Shown here: positions 25,341 to 33,989 of the stretch, piece by piece
Numbering within the stretch: position 1 is the stretch's first letter
How the letters are laid out: each line of letters begins with the position of its first letter
Source of the DNA: an uncultured Eggerthellaceae bacterium
GTDB taxonomy: Bacteria > Actinomycetota > Coriobacteriia > Coriobacteriales > Eggerthellaceae
Direction: 5' to 3'
Length of the DNA stretch: 64,000 nucleotides
Assembly (NCBI GenBank): GCA_944321455.1
Contig: CALULI010000009.1
Coordinates: 121,523-185,522, forward strand
The notes under the pieces: model-generated
Told to the model about the DNA's origin: nothing
Database searches by the model: none
The model's input: only the letters and a program-made list of their open reading frames with translations
Program-made: the position numbers and the translations under genes

Positions 25341-26149
25341 ACGCTTGCGCTTTGCATGCGTGGGATGTTCGTGCCTTTGATGAGGTTACTTCCACTAACT
25401 TGGTGGTTAAGGACTTGATTCGATCGTGCTCGGTCCCTTGTCAAGAAAAGCAGGCAGGTGCACTCGAGGATCGTCCGTATTTTGCGGCCATTAGCCTTCG
25501 CCAAACAGGAGGCTATGGTAGGCAGGGAAGATCATGGTCAAGTCCTTCTGGCGGTTTGTATGCATCGTTTGGTCTGCCTGTTCCCCGTACCCTGATTTCA
25601 CCGCTTCCCACCATGAGCTTGGTCTGTTCGCTTGCTGTGAAAGACGTGCTTGATGATTTGATGGTAGATCGCACGTGCGCTATCAAATGGCCCAACGACA
25701 TCATGGTCGAGGGTGGCAAAATCTGCGGCATCTCACTTGAGAGTATCAACGCGTATCTCTGCGTTGGGATAGGTCTCAATGTGTTTCATCCAGAAGATGA
25801 CTCTATTCAGTCATCGTATTCCGTGCGTTATGTGAGTGACTATGTTGACCAGGCGCTGGCGGCAAACAGACAGCTCTTCTTTGAGCAGCTTGTACGAAAT
25901 CTGATTGCGCGTCTTGAGGAAGCGTTTGATCAGTGGTGTCACGAAGGATTCGAACCCTTTAAATCGCGCTTTGAATCATGCATAGCTTATAGAGGTTCTT
26001 CGGTTGATTTGGAGCTTATCGACGGATCAACGCTTGTAAGCGGAACAATTCAGGGTATTGATACCGAAGGGCGACTTCGTATTGATTGCGCGGGAGAAGT
26101 GCGTAGTTTTGCTTCAGGGGAAGTTCACCTTAAGAAAAGAGCGATTTGA
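25316..26149 (+). CDS. birA: Biotin-[acetyl-CoA-carboxylase] ligase, monofunctional
   Basis: It activates biotin to biotinyl-AMP and attaches it to biotin carboxyl carrier lysines. The biotin loop GRQGRSW is at residues 68-74, KWPNDIMV near 124 and the C-terminal SH3-like domain at about 225-277. The N-terminal helix-turn-helix of the Escherichia coli repressor form is absent, so it is not expected to bind DNA. The start lies within the end of folPK, giving coupled translation. The 3' end overlaps the convergent mntP gene by 20 bases. BioY, the biotin transporter component, is 700 bases further on. Confidence 0.93.
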   Translation: MLRSTHCVNACALHAWDVRAFDEVTSTNLVVKDLIRSCSVPCQEKQAGALEDRPYFAAISLRQTGGYGRQGRSWSSPSGGLYASFGLPVPRTLISPLPTMSLVCSLAVKDVLDDLMVDRTCAIKWPNDIMVEGGKICGISLESINAYLCVGIGLNVFHPEDDSIQSSYSVRYVSDYVDQALAANRQLFFEQLVRNLIARLEEAFDQWCHEGFEPFKSRFESCIAYRGSSVDLELIDGSTLVSGTIQGIDTEGRLRIDCAGEVRSFASGEVHLKKRAI

Positions 26150-26681
26150 GACCAATCAAAATTAAAACGATACCACCAACCATGCTGGCGCGATCGCCCA
26201 GCATGGTGCCAAAGCGCCTGCCAATTATCAACGCCACAACACAACACAGAGCGGTGGTAAGAGCGATAATGCTTGAAGCTTCTACAATATTGACAGAAAG
26301 CGCTGCAAAACTTACCCCTACGGCAAGCGCATCAATACTGGTGGCTATTGCCTGGAAAAAGACGATAGAGACCGTAAACGTTTGTTCTTGAGCATTTTCG
26401 TCGTCGTTTTCATGAACAGTGTCCCAAATCATTTTGCCGCCCAAAAATCCCAGGATAACAAAGGTAATAATGCCTGCATATTGGCTGATGACCGAACTGA
26501 CGAGTGAGCCAACGAAGTAGCCAATAAGGGGCATCAAGCCCTGGAATGCACCAAAGAAAAGGGGCATGAGCACTGAGCGTTTGCGCGTCAGCTTCTTAAA
26601 CACAAAGGTGTTTGAAATGGTGACAGCAAACGCATCCATTGCTAATGCGATTCCTAAAACTATCAGTTCAAGAACTGACAT
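26130..26681 (-). CDS. mntP: Manganese efflux pump MntP
   Basis: This small six-helix transporter of 183 residues expels excess Mn(II). The two internal repeats carry the conserved aspartates in AMDAFAV (D16) and in SIDALAVG, with a charged cytoplasmic loop (HENDDENAQEQ) between them. ATG 26681 was chosen because GGGAGAGG precedes it; longer in-frame extensions lack homology. Its last 20 bases overlap birA on the other strand. No yybP-ykoY manganese riboswitch pattern was seen in the 174-base divergent region shared with bioY. Confidence 0.9.
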   Translation of the reverse strand: MSVLELIVLGIALAMDAFAVTISNTFVFKKLTRKRSVLMPLFFGAFQGLMPLIGYFVGSLVSSVISQYAGIITFVILGFLGGKMIWDTVHENDDENAQEQTFTVSIVFFQAIATSIDALAVGVSFAALSVNIVEASSIIALTTALCCVVALIIGRRFGTMLGDRASMVGGIVLILIGLKSLFS

Positions 26682-26855
26682 ACCTCTCCCTTTGGTTTCG
26701 CGCTGGTTCTCTATGATATTAGCGTGGTTTTCGCAAAACACGCCCTACTACTATAGGGCTTTGCTAGACTTTTCTGAATACATTTTGTTGGCAGGCGTAA
26801 CGTGTAGAAGAAACGGCAACTGCTCACCATGGCCTTGATGTACAAAGGAGACGCA

Positions 26856-27488
26856 ATGAAGCAGCACCCAAGTCGCTCCCGTAGTCGCGAATTAGTCTTT
26901 TGCGCCTTATCAATTGCGCTTATGGTGGTGTGCGCATGGGTGACGGTGCCGTTTGGTCCTGTGCCTTTTACCTTGTCTACCTTTGCCTTGCTCTTCGTAT
27001 TGTTTACTTTGCCACCACGCACTGCCTTTGCGGCAATTGCAGGCTATGTCTTGTTAGGTGCGTTGGGGTTGCCTGTCTTTAGCTCTTTTAAGGGTGGTCT
27101 TGCTGCGCTTTTAGGACCAACAGGCGGTTTTATTGTGGGCTATCTTGTTGCTGCTGCTTTCGCCTTGATGGTTGGGGCGATTCTTTGTCGTCTGCCGTAC
27201 TTTTCGCGTGAAGGTTGTTCTGTGCGTACGACGGTGTTTATGGGATATACCTTTTCAAGTGCCCTTCTTGTTCGTCGCTTTATTGAGGGTGTGCTCTTTT
27301 TGATGGTACTCTATCTGTTTGGATGGGTGTGGCTCATGATTTCGGCACATATTGATCCGCTTGCAGCATTTCTTTCTGCGGTGGCTCCGTTTGTCGTAAT
27401 AGATGTGCTGAAGATGATGGCTGCTTTAGTGCTGGCACAAGCTGTTTCAGTTGCTGTAGGTTTGCGCAACAGCCAAACTGCTCCATAA
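26856..27488 (+). CDS. bioY: BioY biotin transporter substrate-binding component
   Basis: BioY is the S-component of an ECF-type biotin uptake system, able to work with the general EcfAA'T module or alone. This 210-residue protein has six hydrophobic segments and the signature FGPVPFTLSTFA and GPTGGFIVGY. The start is ATG 26856 behind AAAGGAG; an in-frame ATG at 26829 is less likely. No ecfAT genes are in the window. It is divergent from mntP and convergent with the sensor kinase gene. Confidence 0.92.
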   Translation: MKQHPSRSRSRELVFCALSIALMVVCAWVTVPFGPVPFTLSTFALLFVLFTLPPRTAFAAIAGYVLLGALGLPVFSSFKGGLAALLGPTGGFIVGYLVAAAFALMVGAILCRLPYFSREGCSVRTTVFMGYTFSSALLVRRFIEGVLFLMVLYLFGWVWLMISAHIDPLAAFLSAVAPFVVIDVLKMMAALVLAQAVSVAVGLRNSQTAP

Positions 27489-27545
27489 GATGGCGCTAGC
27501 CAAGGTTGTGTTTGCCGTACAAGGCCAAGCGGTTCACCGTTTTGC

Positions 27546-28565
27546 TTATTTGATAGCAGGGAAGGCCATGATAAAGACCGCACCGCCCTCAGGAGCGTCA
27601 TAGGCGGTAATGGTGCCGTCAAACGATTCCACAATTTCTTTCACAATAGAAAGTCCTAAACCAGATCCGCCTGTATTGCGCGCACGGGAAGAATCGGTGC
27701 GGAAAAAGCGCTTAAATAAAAGCGATGTATCATCAATGCCAATGCCACAGCCATTGTCTTTAACGGCAATGAGCGACTGATCTTTCACACCCGAAAGCAT
27801 GATGCGAATGGTTCCGTCATCATCAACATGGCGAATGGCGTTATCAACCAAATTGATCAAAGCCTCTTTTAAACGATCAGCATTAGCCAACACATCAGGA
27901 GCTTCACCTTCAACGGAAAGATGGACATGCTTGTCCTGGGTCAAAGGCTGCAGGAGATCTATGACCTCAAGCGCAATAGCCTTTGGGTTAATACGGGTGA
28001 CGTTGGCGGTGTCAGCTTCGCGGCTGATGTGCTGCAATTCCAAAAGGCTGTTGACCAAGTTTTTCAAGCGGTCTGCTTCTGAAAGGATAATTTCGCAAAA
28101 ATGCTTGCGGGTAGCTTCTGGCATGTCGGGATCCAACATGATTTCAGCGTTGCCGCTTATGGCAGTCAAGGGTGTGCGCAGCTCGTGAGCCACATCAGAA
28201 ACAAAGGTGTCCTGGCGCTCTTTAAGGGACGTCAATTCATCAAGACGCGCCTCTGAGAGCGTGATGTATTCGTTTAAGTCACGAGAAAGGCGCGTTGCCT
28301 CCAAGACATCGCTTGGTTCGGTAAAGTCAACCGTTTTATCACCACTGCGATACGCTGCAACTTTCGTGGAAAGATCGCGAAAGGGCTGCGTGCAGAAATG
28401 CGCAATAAGCAGGCTCAGGAAAAACGCACCTGCACCAATGGGAAAAATAAGTAGCAGCGCAGCGGGAGGTGCATGAAACAGCCGAATAAACAGCGTTCCT
28501 AGTACAGAACAGGCCAACATGGTGATCAAGGTCACCAAAAGTGAAATCTGTGTCGAAAGTCTCAT
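27546..28565 (-). CDS. Two-component sensor histidine kinase
   Basis: Two N-terminal membrane helices (about residues 7-29 and 33-55) with almost no outer loop are followed by a HAMP-like segment and a HisKA domain with phospho-accepting H127 (VAHELRTPLT). An HATPase_c domain carries the N box (LVDNAIRH), a G1 box (DNGCGIG) and GGSGLGLSIVKEI. The lack of an extracellular sensor suggests it senses the membrane or an intramembrane signal. The start is ATG 28565. It lies 16 bases downstream of its response regulator on the minus strand. The target genes are unknown. Confidence 0.93.
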   Translation of the reverse strand: MRLSTQISLLVTLITMLACSVLGTLFIRLFHAPPAALLLIFPIGAGAFFLSLLIAHFCTQPFRDLSTKVAAYRSGDKTVDFTEPSDVLEATRLSRDLNEYITLSEARLDELTSLKERQDTFVSDVAHELRTPLTAISGNAEIMLDPDMPEATRKHFCEIILSEADRLKNLVNSLLELQHISREADTANVTRINPKAIALEVIDLLQPLTQDKHVHLSVEGEAPDVLANADRLKEALINLVDNAIRHVDDDGTIRIMLSGVKDQSLIAVKDNGCGIGIDDTSLLFKRFFRTDSSRARNTGGSGLGLSIVKEIVESFDGTITAYDAPEGGAVFIMAFPAIK

Positions 28566-28581
28566 GCAGTGTGCGCCTTAG

Positions 28582-29277
28582 CTATTTTTGGAAGCGATAG
28601 CCATAGCCACGAACTGTTTCAACAAGTTTAGGGTCATAGCCAGCTGCTTCAATTTTGTCGCGCAGGCGCTTGATATGTGTGTCAACCGTCTTGGTTTCCG
28701 TGATATATTCCCAACCCCAAGCATCGCGCAGCAAGTCTTCGCGCGATACCACCTTGCCAGCGTTGCGCATAAGGCATGCCAACAGTTCAAATTCGCGTGG
28801 AGTCAAATCAATAGGACCTTTGTCACCCTGGGCAGTATGCGCATCTTCGTCAAGCGTGATGCCACCTGCAGAAATTTCTGAGGAATGAGCCGCTTCTTCG
28901 TTTGCTTGAGAGCGGCGCAGCAATGCACGGGTGCGGGCAAGCAACTCGCGCACACCAAAAGGCTTTGCCAAGTAATCATCAGCACCAAGCTCAAGGCCGA
29001 CTACTTTGTTGAGTTCGGAGTCTTTTGCGCTCAAGAACAAAATAGGCGTGTTCATTTTTGCTCTAATGCGACGGCACAGTTCGTAACCATCAATGCCTGG
29101 CAGCATGATATCAAGAATAAATAGGTCAAAATGTGCGTTCTCAATTTTTTCTAGCGCTTCTTCGCCATTGGAGGCTACTTCAGTTTGATAGCCTTCTTTT
29201 TGCATGGCGTAGCTAACAAATTCCGTGATGGAAGGTTCATCATCAACAATTAAGATGCGAGTTGGTGCGTAGTCCAT
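28582..29277 (-). CDS. OmpR/PhoB-family response regulator
   Basis: The receiver domain has the acidic pair D12/D13, phospho-acceptor D56 (FILDIMLPG) and K105 (YLAKPFG). A winged-helix DNA-binding domain follows from about residue 135 (DLTPREFELLACLM, TVDTHIKRLRDK, VRGYGYRF). I set the start at ATG 29277, which has AAAGGTGA upstream and yields the standard 231 residues; a longer in-frame ORF to 29352 adds a non-homologous leader. It is cotranscribed with the histidine kinase and divergent from coaX. Confidence 0.94.
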   Translation of the reverse strand: MDYAPTRILIVDDEPSITEFVSYAMQKEGYQTEVASNGEEALEKIENAHFDLFILDIMLPGIDGYELCRRIRAKMNTPILFLSAKDSELNKVVGLELGADDYLAKPFGVRELLARTRALLRRSQANEEAAHSSEISAGGITLDEDAHTAQGDKGPIDLTPREFELLACLMRNAGKVVSREDLLRDAWGWEYITETKTVDTHIKRLRDKIEAAGYDPKLVETVRGYGYRFQK

Positions 29278-29391
29278 GAATATCACCTTTGATAGGGAGC
29301 GCCTTACCGAGTAAGGCTTCGTGATCTCTTCTCTTGGATAGTATGATAACATTCGAGCGTTCAGTACATTTTCGAAGGGATTGTCAGGAAT

Positions 29392-30162
29392 ATGTTACTT
29401 GCGATTGACATTGGCAACACACAGACGGTGTTGGGTATCTATCACAATGATTCTCTGGTTCATATGTGGCGCCTTGCTACCAAGACCGACCATACCAGTG
29501 ATGAGTTGCGCATCAAACTTCATGCGCTTTTGGATGCTGAGCACTTGACTGACAAAGATATTGACGGCGCTATTTTGGCCTCTGTTGTGCCAGCGCTTAC
29601 CCACAATTGGGAAAAGGTCTGCATGCGCTCTTTCGGTGTGGAAACGCTGGTAGTTTCTACAAAAAGCTGCGGCCATTTAGTTAATATTAATCGCTCTGAA
29701 TTTACCGAATTGGGTGCTGACCGTGTTGCAGATGCGGTGGCAGCAAAGTATGTCTACGGGTCTCCTGTTATTGTGGTTGACTTCGGTACGGCAACCAATA
29801 TCGAAGTTGTTGACCGTGAAGGTGTTTTTCGTGGCGGCATTATTGCCCCAGGCGTTGAATCGTCGTTGGAGTCGCTTTTTACGCGTGCCGCACTGCTGCG
29901 AGCGGTGGAACTTGAAGACCCTGGTGTTACGCTTGGTCGCGACACATCACAAGCGCTGCAAATTGGCTTAGTCTATGGCGAAGCCGCGCGCGTGGATGGT
30001 CTGGTGCAGCGTGTGCAGGATTACTTGGGTTATGAAACCAAGGTTATTGCAACCGGTGGTTTGGCTCATCGCATAGCCCCTCATTCATCAAAGATTACCG
30101 AAATCAATTTGGAACTGACCTTACAGGGATTACTTCGTATCTATCACGAGTTAACGGAGTAG
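29392..30162 (+). CDS. coaX: Type III pantothenate kinase
   Basis: It phosphorylates pantothenate, the first step of coenzyme A synthesis. This 256-residue member of the acetate/sugar kinase-like fold has DIGNTQT at residues 6-12, DFGTATN from D130, and the GGIIAPGVESSLESL and TGGLAHRI motifs. Type III enzymes are not feedback-inhibited by CoA and require a monovalent cation. The start is ATG 29392. It is 42 bases upstream of fhs on the same strand. Confidence 0.95.
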   Translation: MLLAIDIGNTQTVLGIYHNDSLVHMWRLATKTDHTSDELRIKLHALLDAEHLTDKDIDGAILASVVPALTHNWEKVCMRSFGVETLVVSTKSCGHLVNINRSEFTELGADRVADAVAAKYVYGSPVIVVDFGTATNIEVVDREGVFRGGIIAPGVESSLESLFTRAALLRAVELEDPGVTLGRDTSQALQIGLVYGEAARVDGLVQRVQDYLGYETKVIATGGLAHRIAPHSSKITEINLELTLQGLLRIYHELTE

Positions 30163-30204
30163 AATCGAGCCATCGTTCACATCAAGAGAAAGTGAGGGCC
30201 CGAA

Positions 30205-31872
30205 GTGTTGACGGACATTGAAATTGCCCAAGCAACAAAAGCCGAGCATATTGTAGACATCGCAAAAAAGGTTGACATTCCTGACGAATATCTGGAGTGT
30301 TATGGAAACAACAAGGCAAAGGTTGACTACAACCTCTTGCAAGACCAAGAGCACACGCCAGGCAAGTTGATCTTAGTTACTGCTATTAACCCAACGCCTG
30401 CTGGCGAAGGTAAGACCACCACAACCGTTGGCCTTTCTGATGCATTGACTCGTCTGGGCAAGAAGACCGTTGTTGCTTTGCGTGAGCCAAGTTTGGGTCC
30501 TGTTTTTGGTATTAAGGGCGGTGCTGCAGGTGGCGGCTACGCTCAGGTTATTCCTATGGAAGACATCAACCTTCATTTCACGGGTGACTTCCACGCTATT
30601 GGCGCTGCTAACAACTTGCTTGCTGCTATGATTGACAATCACATTCAGCAGGGTAACGAACTCGGCTTCGACGTTCGCCGCATTACCTGGAAGCGCGTTG
30701 TTGACATGAACGACCGTCAGCTGCGCAACATTGTCTGCGGTTTGGGCGGCAAGGCTCATGGCGTTCCTCGTGAAGAGGGCTTTGATATTACGGTTGCCAG
30801 CGAAATTATGGCAATCTTCTGTCTGGCTACTTCCATTTCTGATCTGAAAGAGCGTCTGGGCAAGATTATTGTTGGCTACACGCGTGACGGCGAACCTATT
30901 ACGGCAGCACAGCTGAAGGCACACGGTGCAATGGCCGCGTTGCTCAAAGATGCCTTGAAGCCAAATCTGGTTCAGACGCTTGAAGGTACGCCTGCCTTTG
31001 TTCATGGCGGTCCTTTCGCTAACATTGCACACGGCTGCAACTCCATTATGGCAACGCGCATGGCTATGGCCTTGGGTGATTATTGCGTTACGGAGGCAGG
31101 CTTCGGTGCTGACCTTGGTGCAGAAAAGTTCCTGGATATTAAGTGCCGTCTGGCAGGCTTGAAGCCTGATGCAGTCGTTGTTGTTGCAACGGTTCGTGCT
31201 CTTAAGAATCACGGTGGCGTTGCTAAGGCTGACCTGGACAAGGAAAACTTAGAGGCACTGGAAGCTGGTCTTCCTAACTTGCTTCAGCACGTTGATAACA
31301 TCACCAACGTATACAAGCTTCCTTGCGTGGTTGCTATTAACGAATTCCCAACTGACACCAAGGCAGAAGTTGAATTGATCGAAGCTAAGTGCAAGGAATT
31401 AGGCGTTAATGTTGCCTTGAGCCAGGTATGGGCTAAGGGTGGCGAAGGCGGCGAAGCGCTTGCACAAGAAGTTATCCGTCTGTGCGATCAGCCTAATGAT
31501 TTCACCTTTGCTTACGAAGACGACTTGAACATTGCACAAAAGATTGAAGCTATTGCTACGCGCATCTACCATGCTGATGGTGTTGACTTCACCGCTCAGG
31601 CACAGAAAGATCTTGATCAGCTTGAAGGCTTAGGCTTTGGTTCTATGCCTGTTTGCATGGCTAAGACACAGTACAGCTTCTCGGATGACCAGAACAAGTT
31701 GGGTGCTCCTCGCGGTTTCCGCATTACGGTGCGTAATTTGAAGGTTTCTGCTGGTGCAGGCTTCATTGTTGCTCTGACGGGCAACATTATGACCATGCCT
31801 GGTTTGCCTAAGCGCCCTGCAGCTGAACGCATTGACGTTGATGAGACGGGCAAGATTTCTGGTCTGTTCTAA
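30205..31872 (+). CDS. fhs: Formate-tetrahydrofolate ligase
   Basis: It makes 10-formyl-THF from formate, THF and ATP; in anaerobes this is the entry of formate into one-carbon metabolism and can run in reverse to gain ATP. The 555-residue protein has the P-loop region [10 protein letters not shown] at about 64-73 and the family signature [20 protein letters not shown]. The start is GTG 30205 with GTGAGGG upstream. Codon use is as biased as in the ribosomal protein genes, suggesting abundance. A strong terminator follows, yet fchA and folD continue on the same strand 80 bases later. Confidence 0.97.
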   Translation: MLTDIEIAQATKAEHIVDIAKKVDIPDEYLECYGNNKAKVDYNLLQDQEHTPGKLILVTAINPTPAGEGKTTTTVGLSDALTRLGKKTVVALREPSLGPVFGIKGGAAGGGYAQVIPMEDINLHFTGDFHAIGAANNLLAAMIDNHIQQGNELGFDVRRITWKRVVDMNDRQLRNIVCGLGGKAHGVPREEGFDITVASEIMAIFCLATSISDLKERLGKIIVGYTRDGEPITAAQLKAHGAMAALLKDALKPNLVQTLEGTPAFVHGGPFANIAHGCNSIMATRMAMALGDYCVTEAGFGADLGAEKFLDIKCRLAGLKPDAVVVVATVRALKNHGGVAKADLDKENLEALEAGLPNLLQHVDNITNVYKLPCVVAINEFPTDTKAEVELIEAKCKELGVNVALSQVWAKGGEGGEALAQEVIRLCDQPNDFTFAYEDDLNIAQKIEAIATRIYHADGVDFTAQAQKDLDQLEGLGFGSMPVCMAKTQYSFSDDQNKLGAPRGFRITVRNLKVSAGAGFIVALTGNIMTMPGLPKRPAAERIDVDETGKISGLF

Positions 31873-31910
31873 ATAACGCGCGTGCGCTACAATCAGAGAC
31901 TCACAACACA

Positions 31911-31937
31911 AGGCCGCCCTTCAGGCGGCCTTTGTTT
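31911..31937 (+). terminator. Terminator or attenuator between fhs and fchA
   Basis: AGGCCGCC (31911-31918) pairs with GGCGGCCT (31924-31931) across CTTCA, followed by TTGTTT. It sits inside the one-carbon cluster, so it may lower rather than abolish fchA-folD transcription. Confidence 0.8.
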
Positions 31938-31952
31938 CAAGGAAGGTAGCTG

Positions 31953-32567
31953 ATGGTTGATACAACCTTTATAGATGATCTGGCAAGTTCAGCGCCAACG
32001 CCTGGCGGCGGGGGTGCATCAGCGTATTGCGGCGCACTGGCTTCGGCTCTTGCTTCAATGGTGGGCAACTTGACACTGGGCAAGAAAAAATACGCCACCG
32101 TAGAAGAAGAAATTGCTGGAGTGATGGCGCAGCTCTCTGAAAAGCGTGCGCAGCTTTTGGATTTAATTGATCAGGACGCACGTGCTTTTGAGCCGCTGGC
32201 GCAAACGTATCGGATGCCTTCAACCACGCCTGAAGAGCAGCAGGCTAAACATACTGCCCAGCAGGCAGCACTGATTGATGCTATTGAAGTGCCGCTTGCT
32301 ATTATGCGGACATGTGCTGACGTTCTTGATTTGACAGACGTTATGGCTAAAAAGGGAAGTCGCTTGGCGGTTTCCGATGCAGGCGTTGCTGCCGTGTTTG
32401 CGCGTGCTGCTATTGAAGGCGCTTCACTTAATGTGTTTATCAATGTAGCCTCGCTTGAGGATTCGGCAAAAGCGCAAGCCTATGAGAGAGCAGCACGTGA
32501 TTTAATTGCGGAAAATCAAACCAAAGCACAGGCGCTGTTTGCGTATGTCTGTGACGAGATTGGATAA
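31953..32567 (+). CDS. fchA: FchA-type methenyl-tetrahydrofolate cyclohydrolase
   Basis: This 204-residue homologue of the cyclodeaminase half of FTCD is known as FchA in acetogens and clostridia, where it hydrolyses methenyl-THF to 10-formyl-THF. The signature SAPTPGGGGASAYCGAL is near the N-terminus and the rest is all-helical with TGKKKY-like and MAKKGSRLAVSDAGVA segments. The ribosome site AAGGAAGG lies before ATG 31953. It sits between fhs and folD, which fits a one-carbon role. FolD also has this activity, so the two overlap functionally. A histidine-degradation cyclodeaminase role is less likely here. Confidence 0.9.
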   Translation: MVDTTFIDDLASSAPTPGGGGASAYCGALASALASMVGNLTLGKKKYATVEEEIAGVMAQLSEKRAQLLDLIDQDARAFEPLAQTYRMPSTTPEEQQAKHTAQQAALIDAIEVPLAIMRTCADVLDLTDVMAKKGSRLAVSDAGVAAVFARAAIEGASLNVFINVASLEDSAKAQAYERAARDLIAENQTKAQALFAYVCDEIG

Positions 32568-32570
32568 GGC

Positions 32571-33440
32571 ATGGCAGAAATTCTTGCATCCAAACCAGTT
32601 GTTCAGGCTATGGGTGATGATATTCGCCCCCGTGTTGAGCGCTTGAAGGAACTAGGCATTACGCCGACACTTGCTATCGTGCGTGTAGGGAATAGGCCTG
32701 ATGACTTAAGTTACGAGCGTACGGCTATCAAACGCGCGGAATCTCTTGGTATTGCAACGCGTGTTTTTGAGCTGGATGAATTTGTTACCGAATACGAGCT
32801 TGAATCGCAGCTGCATGCTATCAATGTTGATCCGTCCATTCATGGCTGCCTGCTTTTCCGTCCACTGCCTACCTTTATGGATGAAAAGAAAATCTGCGAT
32901 GAACTTGCCATTGAAAAGGACGTTGACGGTATTTCAACGGCAGCCCTTGGCGCGGTTTTTACTGATTCATCTGAAGGATTCGCTCCGTGTACGGCAGAGG
33001 CCTGCATCAAGATGCTTGACCACTACGGGATTGAAATTGAAGGCAAGCACGCAGTTGTTGTGGGGCGAAGTTTGGTTATTGGTAAGCCCGTTGCTATGCT
33101 GCTTTTGAAGCGTAATGCAAGTGTGACCATCTGCCATTCGCGCACGAAAGACCTTCATCGTATGATGCGCGCTGCCGATATTGTTATCTGCGCTACGGGA
33201 AGGCCTCACGCCTATGGTCCTGTTCATTTTTCACCTGGTCAAACGGTATTAGATGTGGGCATCAACTTTGACATGAACGGTAATCTGTGTGGTGATGTTG
33301 ATTTTGACGCCGTTGAACCTATCGTTGCTTCTATTACGCCTGTGCCTGGTGGTATTGGATCGGTTACCACATCTACCACTATGGAACACACGCTTCGCGC
33401 GGCTGAGCGCGTAGCGCGTCAGTCAGGCGCGCTACAATAG
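32571..33440 (+). CDS. folD: Bifunctional methylene-THF dehydrogenase/cyclohydrolase
   Basis: FolD interconverts methylene-, methenyl- and 10-formyl-THF using NADP. The substrate site motif SYERTAIKRAESLGI includes the conserved tyrosine and lysine. KDVDGIS is followed by the Rossmann motif VVGRSLVIGKP, and the C-terminus has PVPGGIGSVTTSTTMEHT. Length is 289 residues. It begins three bases after fchA and ends five bases before tsaE. Confidence 0.96.
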   Translation: MAEILASKPVVQAMGDDIRPRVERLKELGITPTLAIVRVGNRPDDLSYERTAIKRAESLGIATRVFELDEFVTEYELESQLHAINVDPSIHGCLLFRPLPTFMDEKKICDELAIEKDVDGISTAALGAVFTDSSEGFAPCTAEACIKMLDHYGIEIEGKHAVVVGRSLVIGKPVAMLLLKRNASVTICHSRTKDLHRMMRAADIVICATGRPHAYGPVHFSPGQTVLDVGINFDMNGNLCGDVDFDAVEPIVASITPVPGGIGSVTTSTTMEHTLRAAERVARQSGALQ

Positions 33441-33445
33441 AGCGT

Positions 33446-33928
33446 ATGAATATTGCAGAAACATACACGCTTCATTCTGATTCGGTTGAAACAACGCAAG
33501 CGTACGCTCACGCTTTAGCGCCACTGCTGTGTGCGGGCGATGTGATCAGCCTTGATGGTGATTTAGGTGCGGGAAAAACGCACTTTACTCAGGGTTTAGC
33601 TGCAGGGTTAGGCATTGAGGATGTTCCTACTAGTCCTACGTTTAATCTGATGATTGCCTACACGCAGGGTCGTTTGCCGCTCTATCACTTTGATCTGTAT
33701 CGACTCAATGATGCGCTTGAACTTGAAGACATTGCCTTTTATGACTACGTAGAAGCGGAGGGCGTGTCGTGTATTGAATGGGCAAATAAGTTTGACGAAG
33801 AAATGCCCGAAGACAGACTTGCGCTTTACTTGCGCGTCAATGAAGATGAGACGCGCACGCTTGATATTCGTGCAACAGGACCCCGCTCGAAGCGTTTGCT
33901 TGAAGAATGGGATAAGGCACTGTCTTAG
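33446..33928 (+). CDS. tsaE: TsaE, tRNA t6A synthesis ATPase
   Basis: TsaE (YjeE) is the ATPase that works with TsaB and TsaD to place threonylcarbamoyl on A37 of ANN-reading tRNAs. The P-loop GDLGAGKT is at residues 38-45, TSPTFNLM follows, and YHFDLYRL and CIEWANKF carry the conserved aspartate and the EW pair. It has 160 residues with a short C-terminal extension. It lies 61 bases before the TsaB-RimI-TsaD fusion, so most of the pathway is in one unit; TsaC is not in the window. Confidence 0.93.
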   Translation: MNIAETYTLHSDSVETTQAYAHALAPLLCAGDVISLDGDLGAGKTHFTQGLAAGLGIEDVPTSPTFNLMIAYTQGRLPLYHFDLYRLNDALELEDIAFYDYVEAEGVSCIEWANKFDEEMPEDRLALYLRVNEDETRTLDIRATGPRSKRLLEEWDKALS

Positions 33929-33989
33929 CATCTTTTTGATAATCTATTACGTGATAATTCGTTGACTTAATTTCAGCAAGGAATACAGC

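Noticed and set aside
30373..31212. A long minus-strand ORF across fhs
   Set aside because: It lies antisense to a highly conserved enzyme; its residues follow from fhs codon bias.
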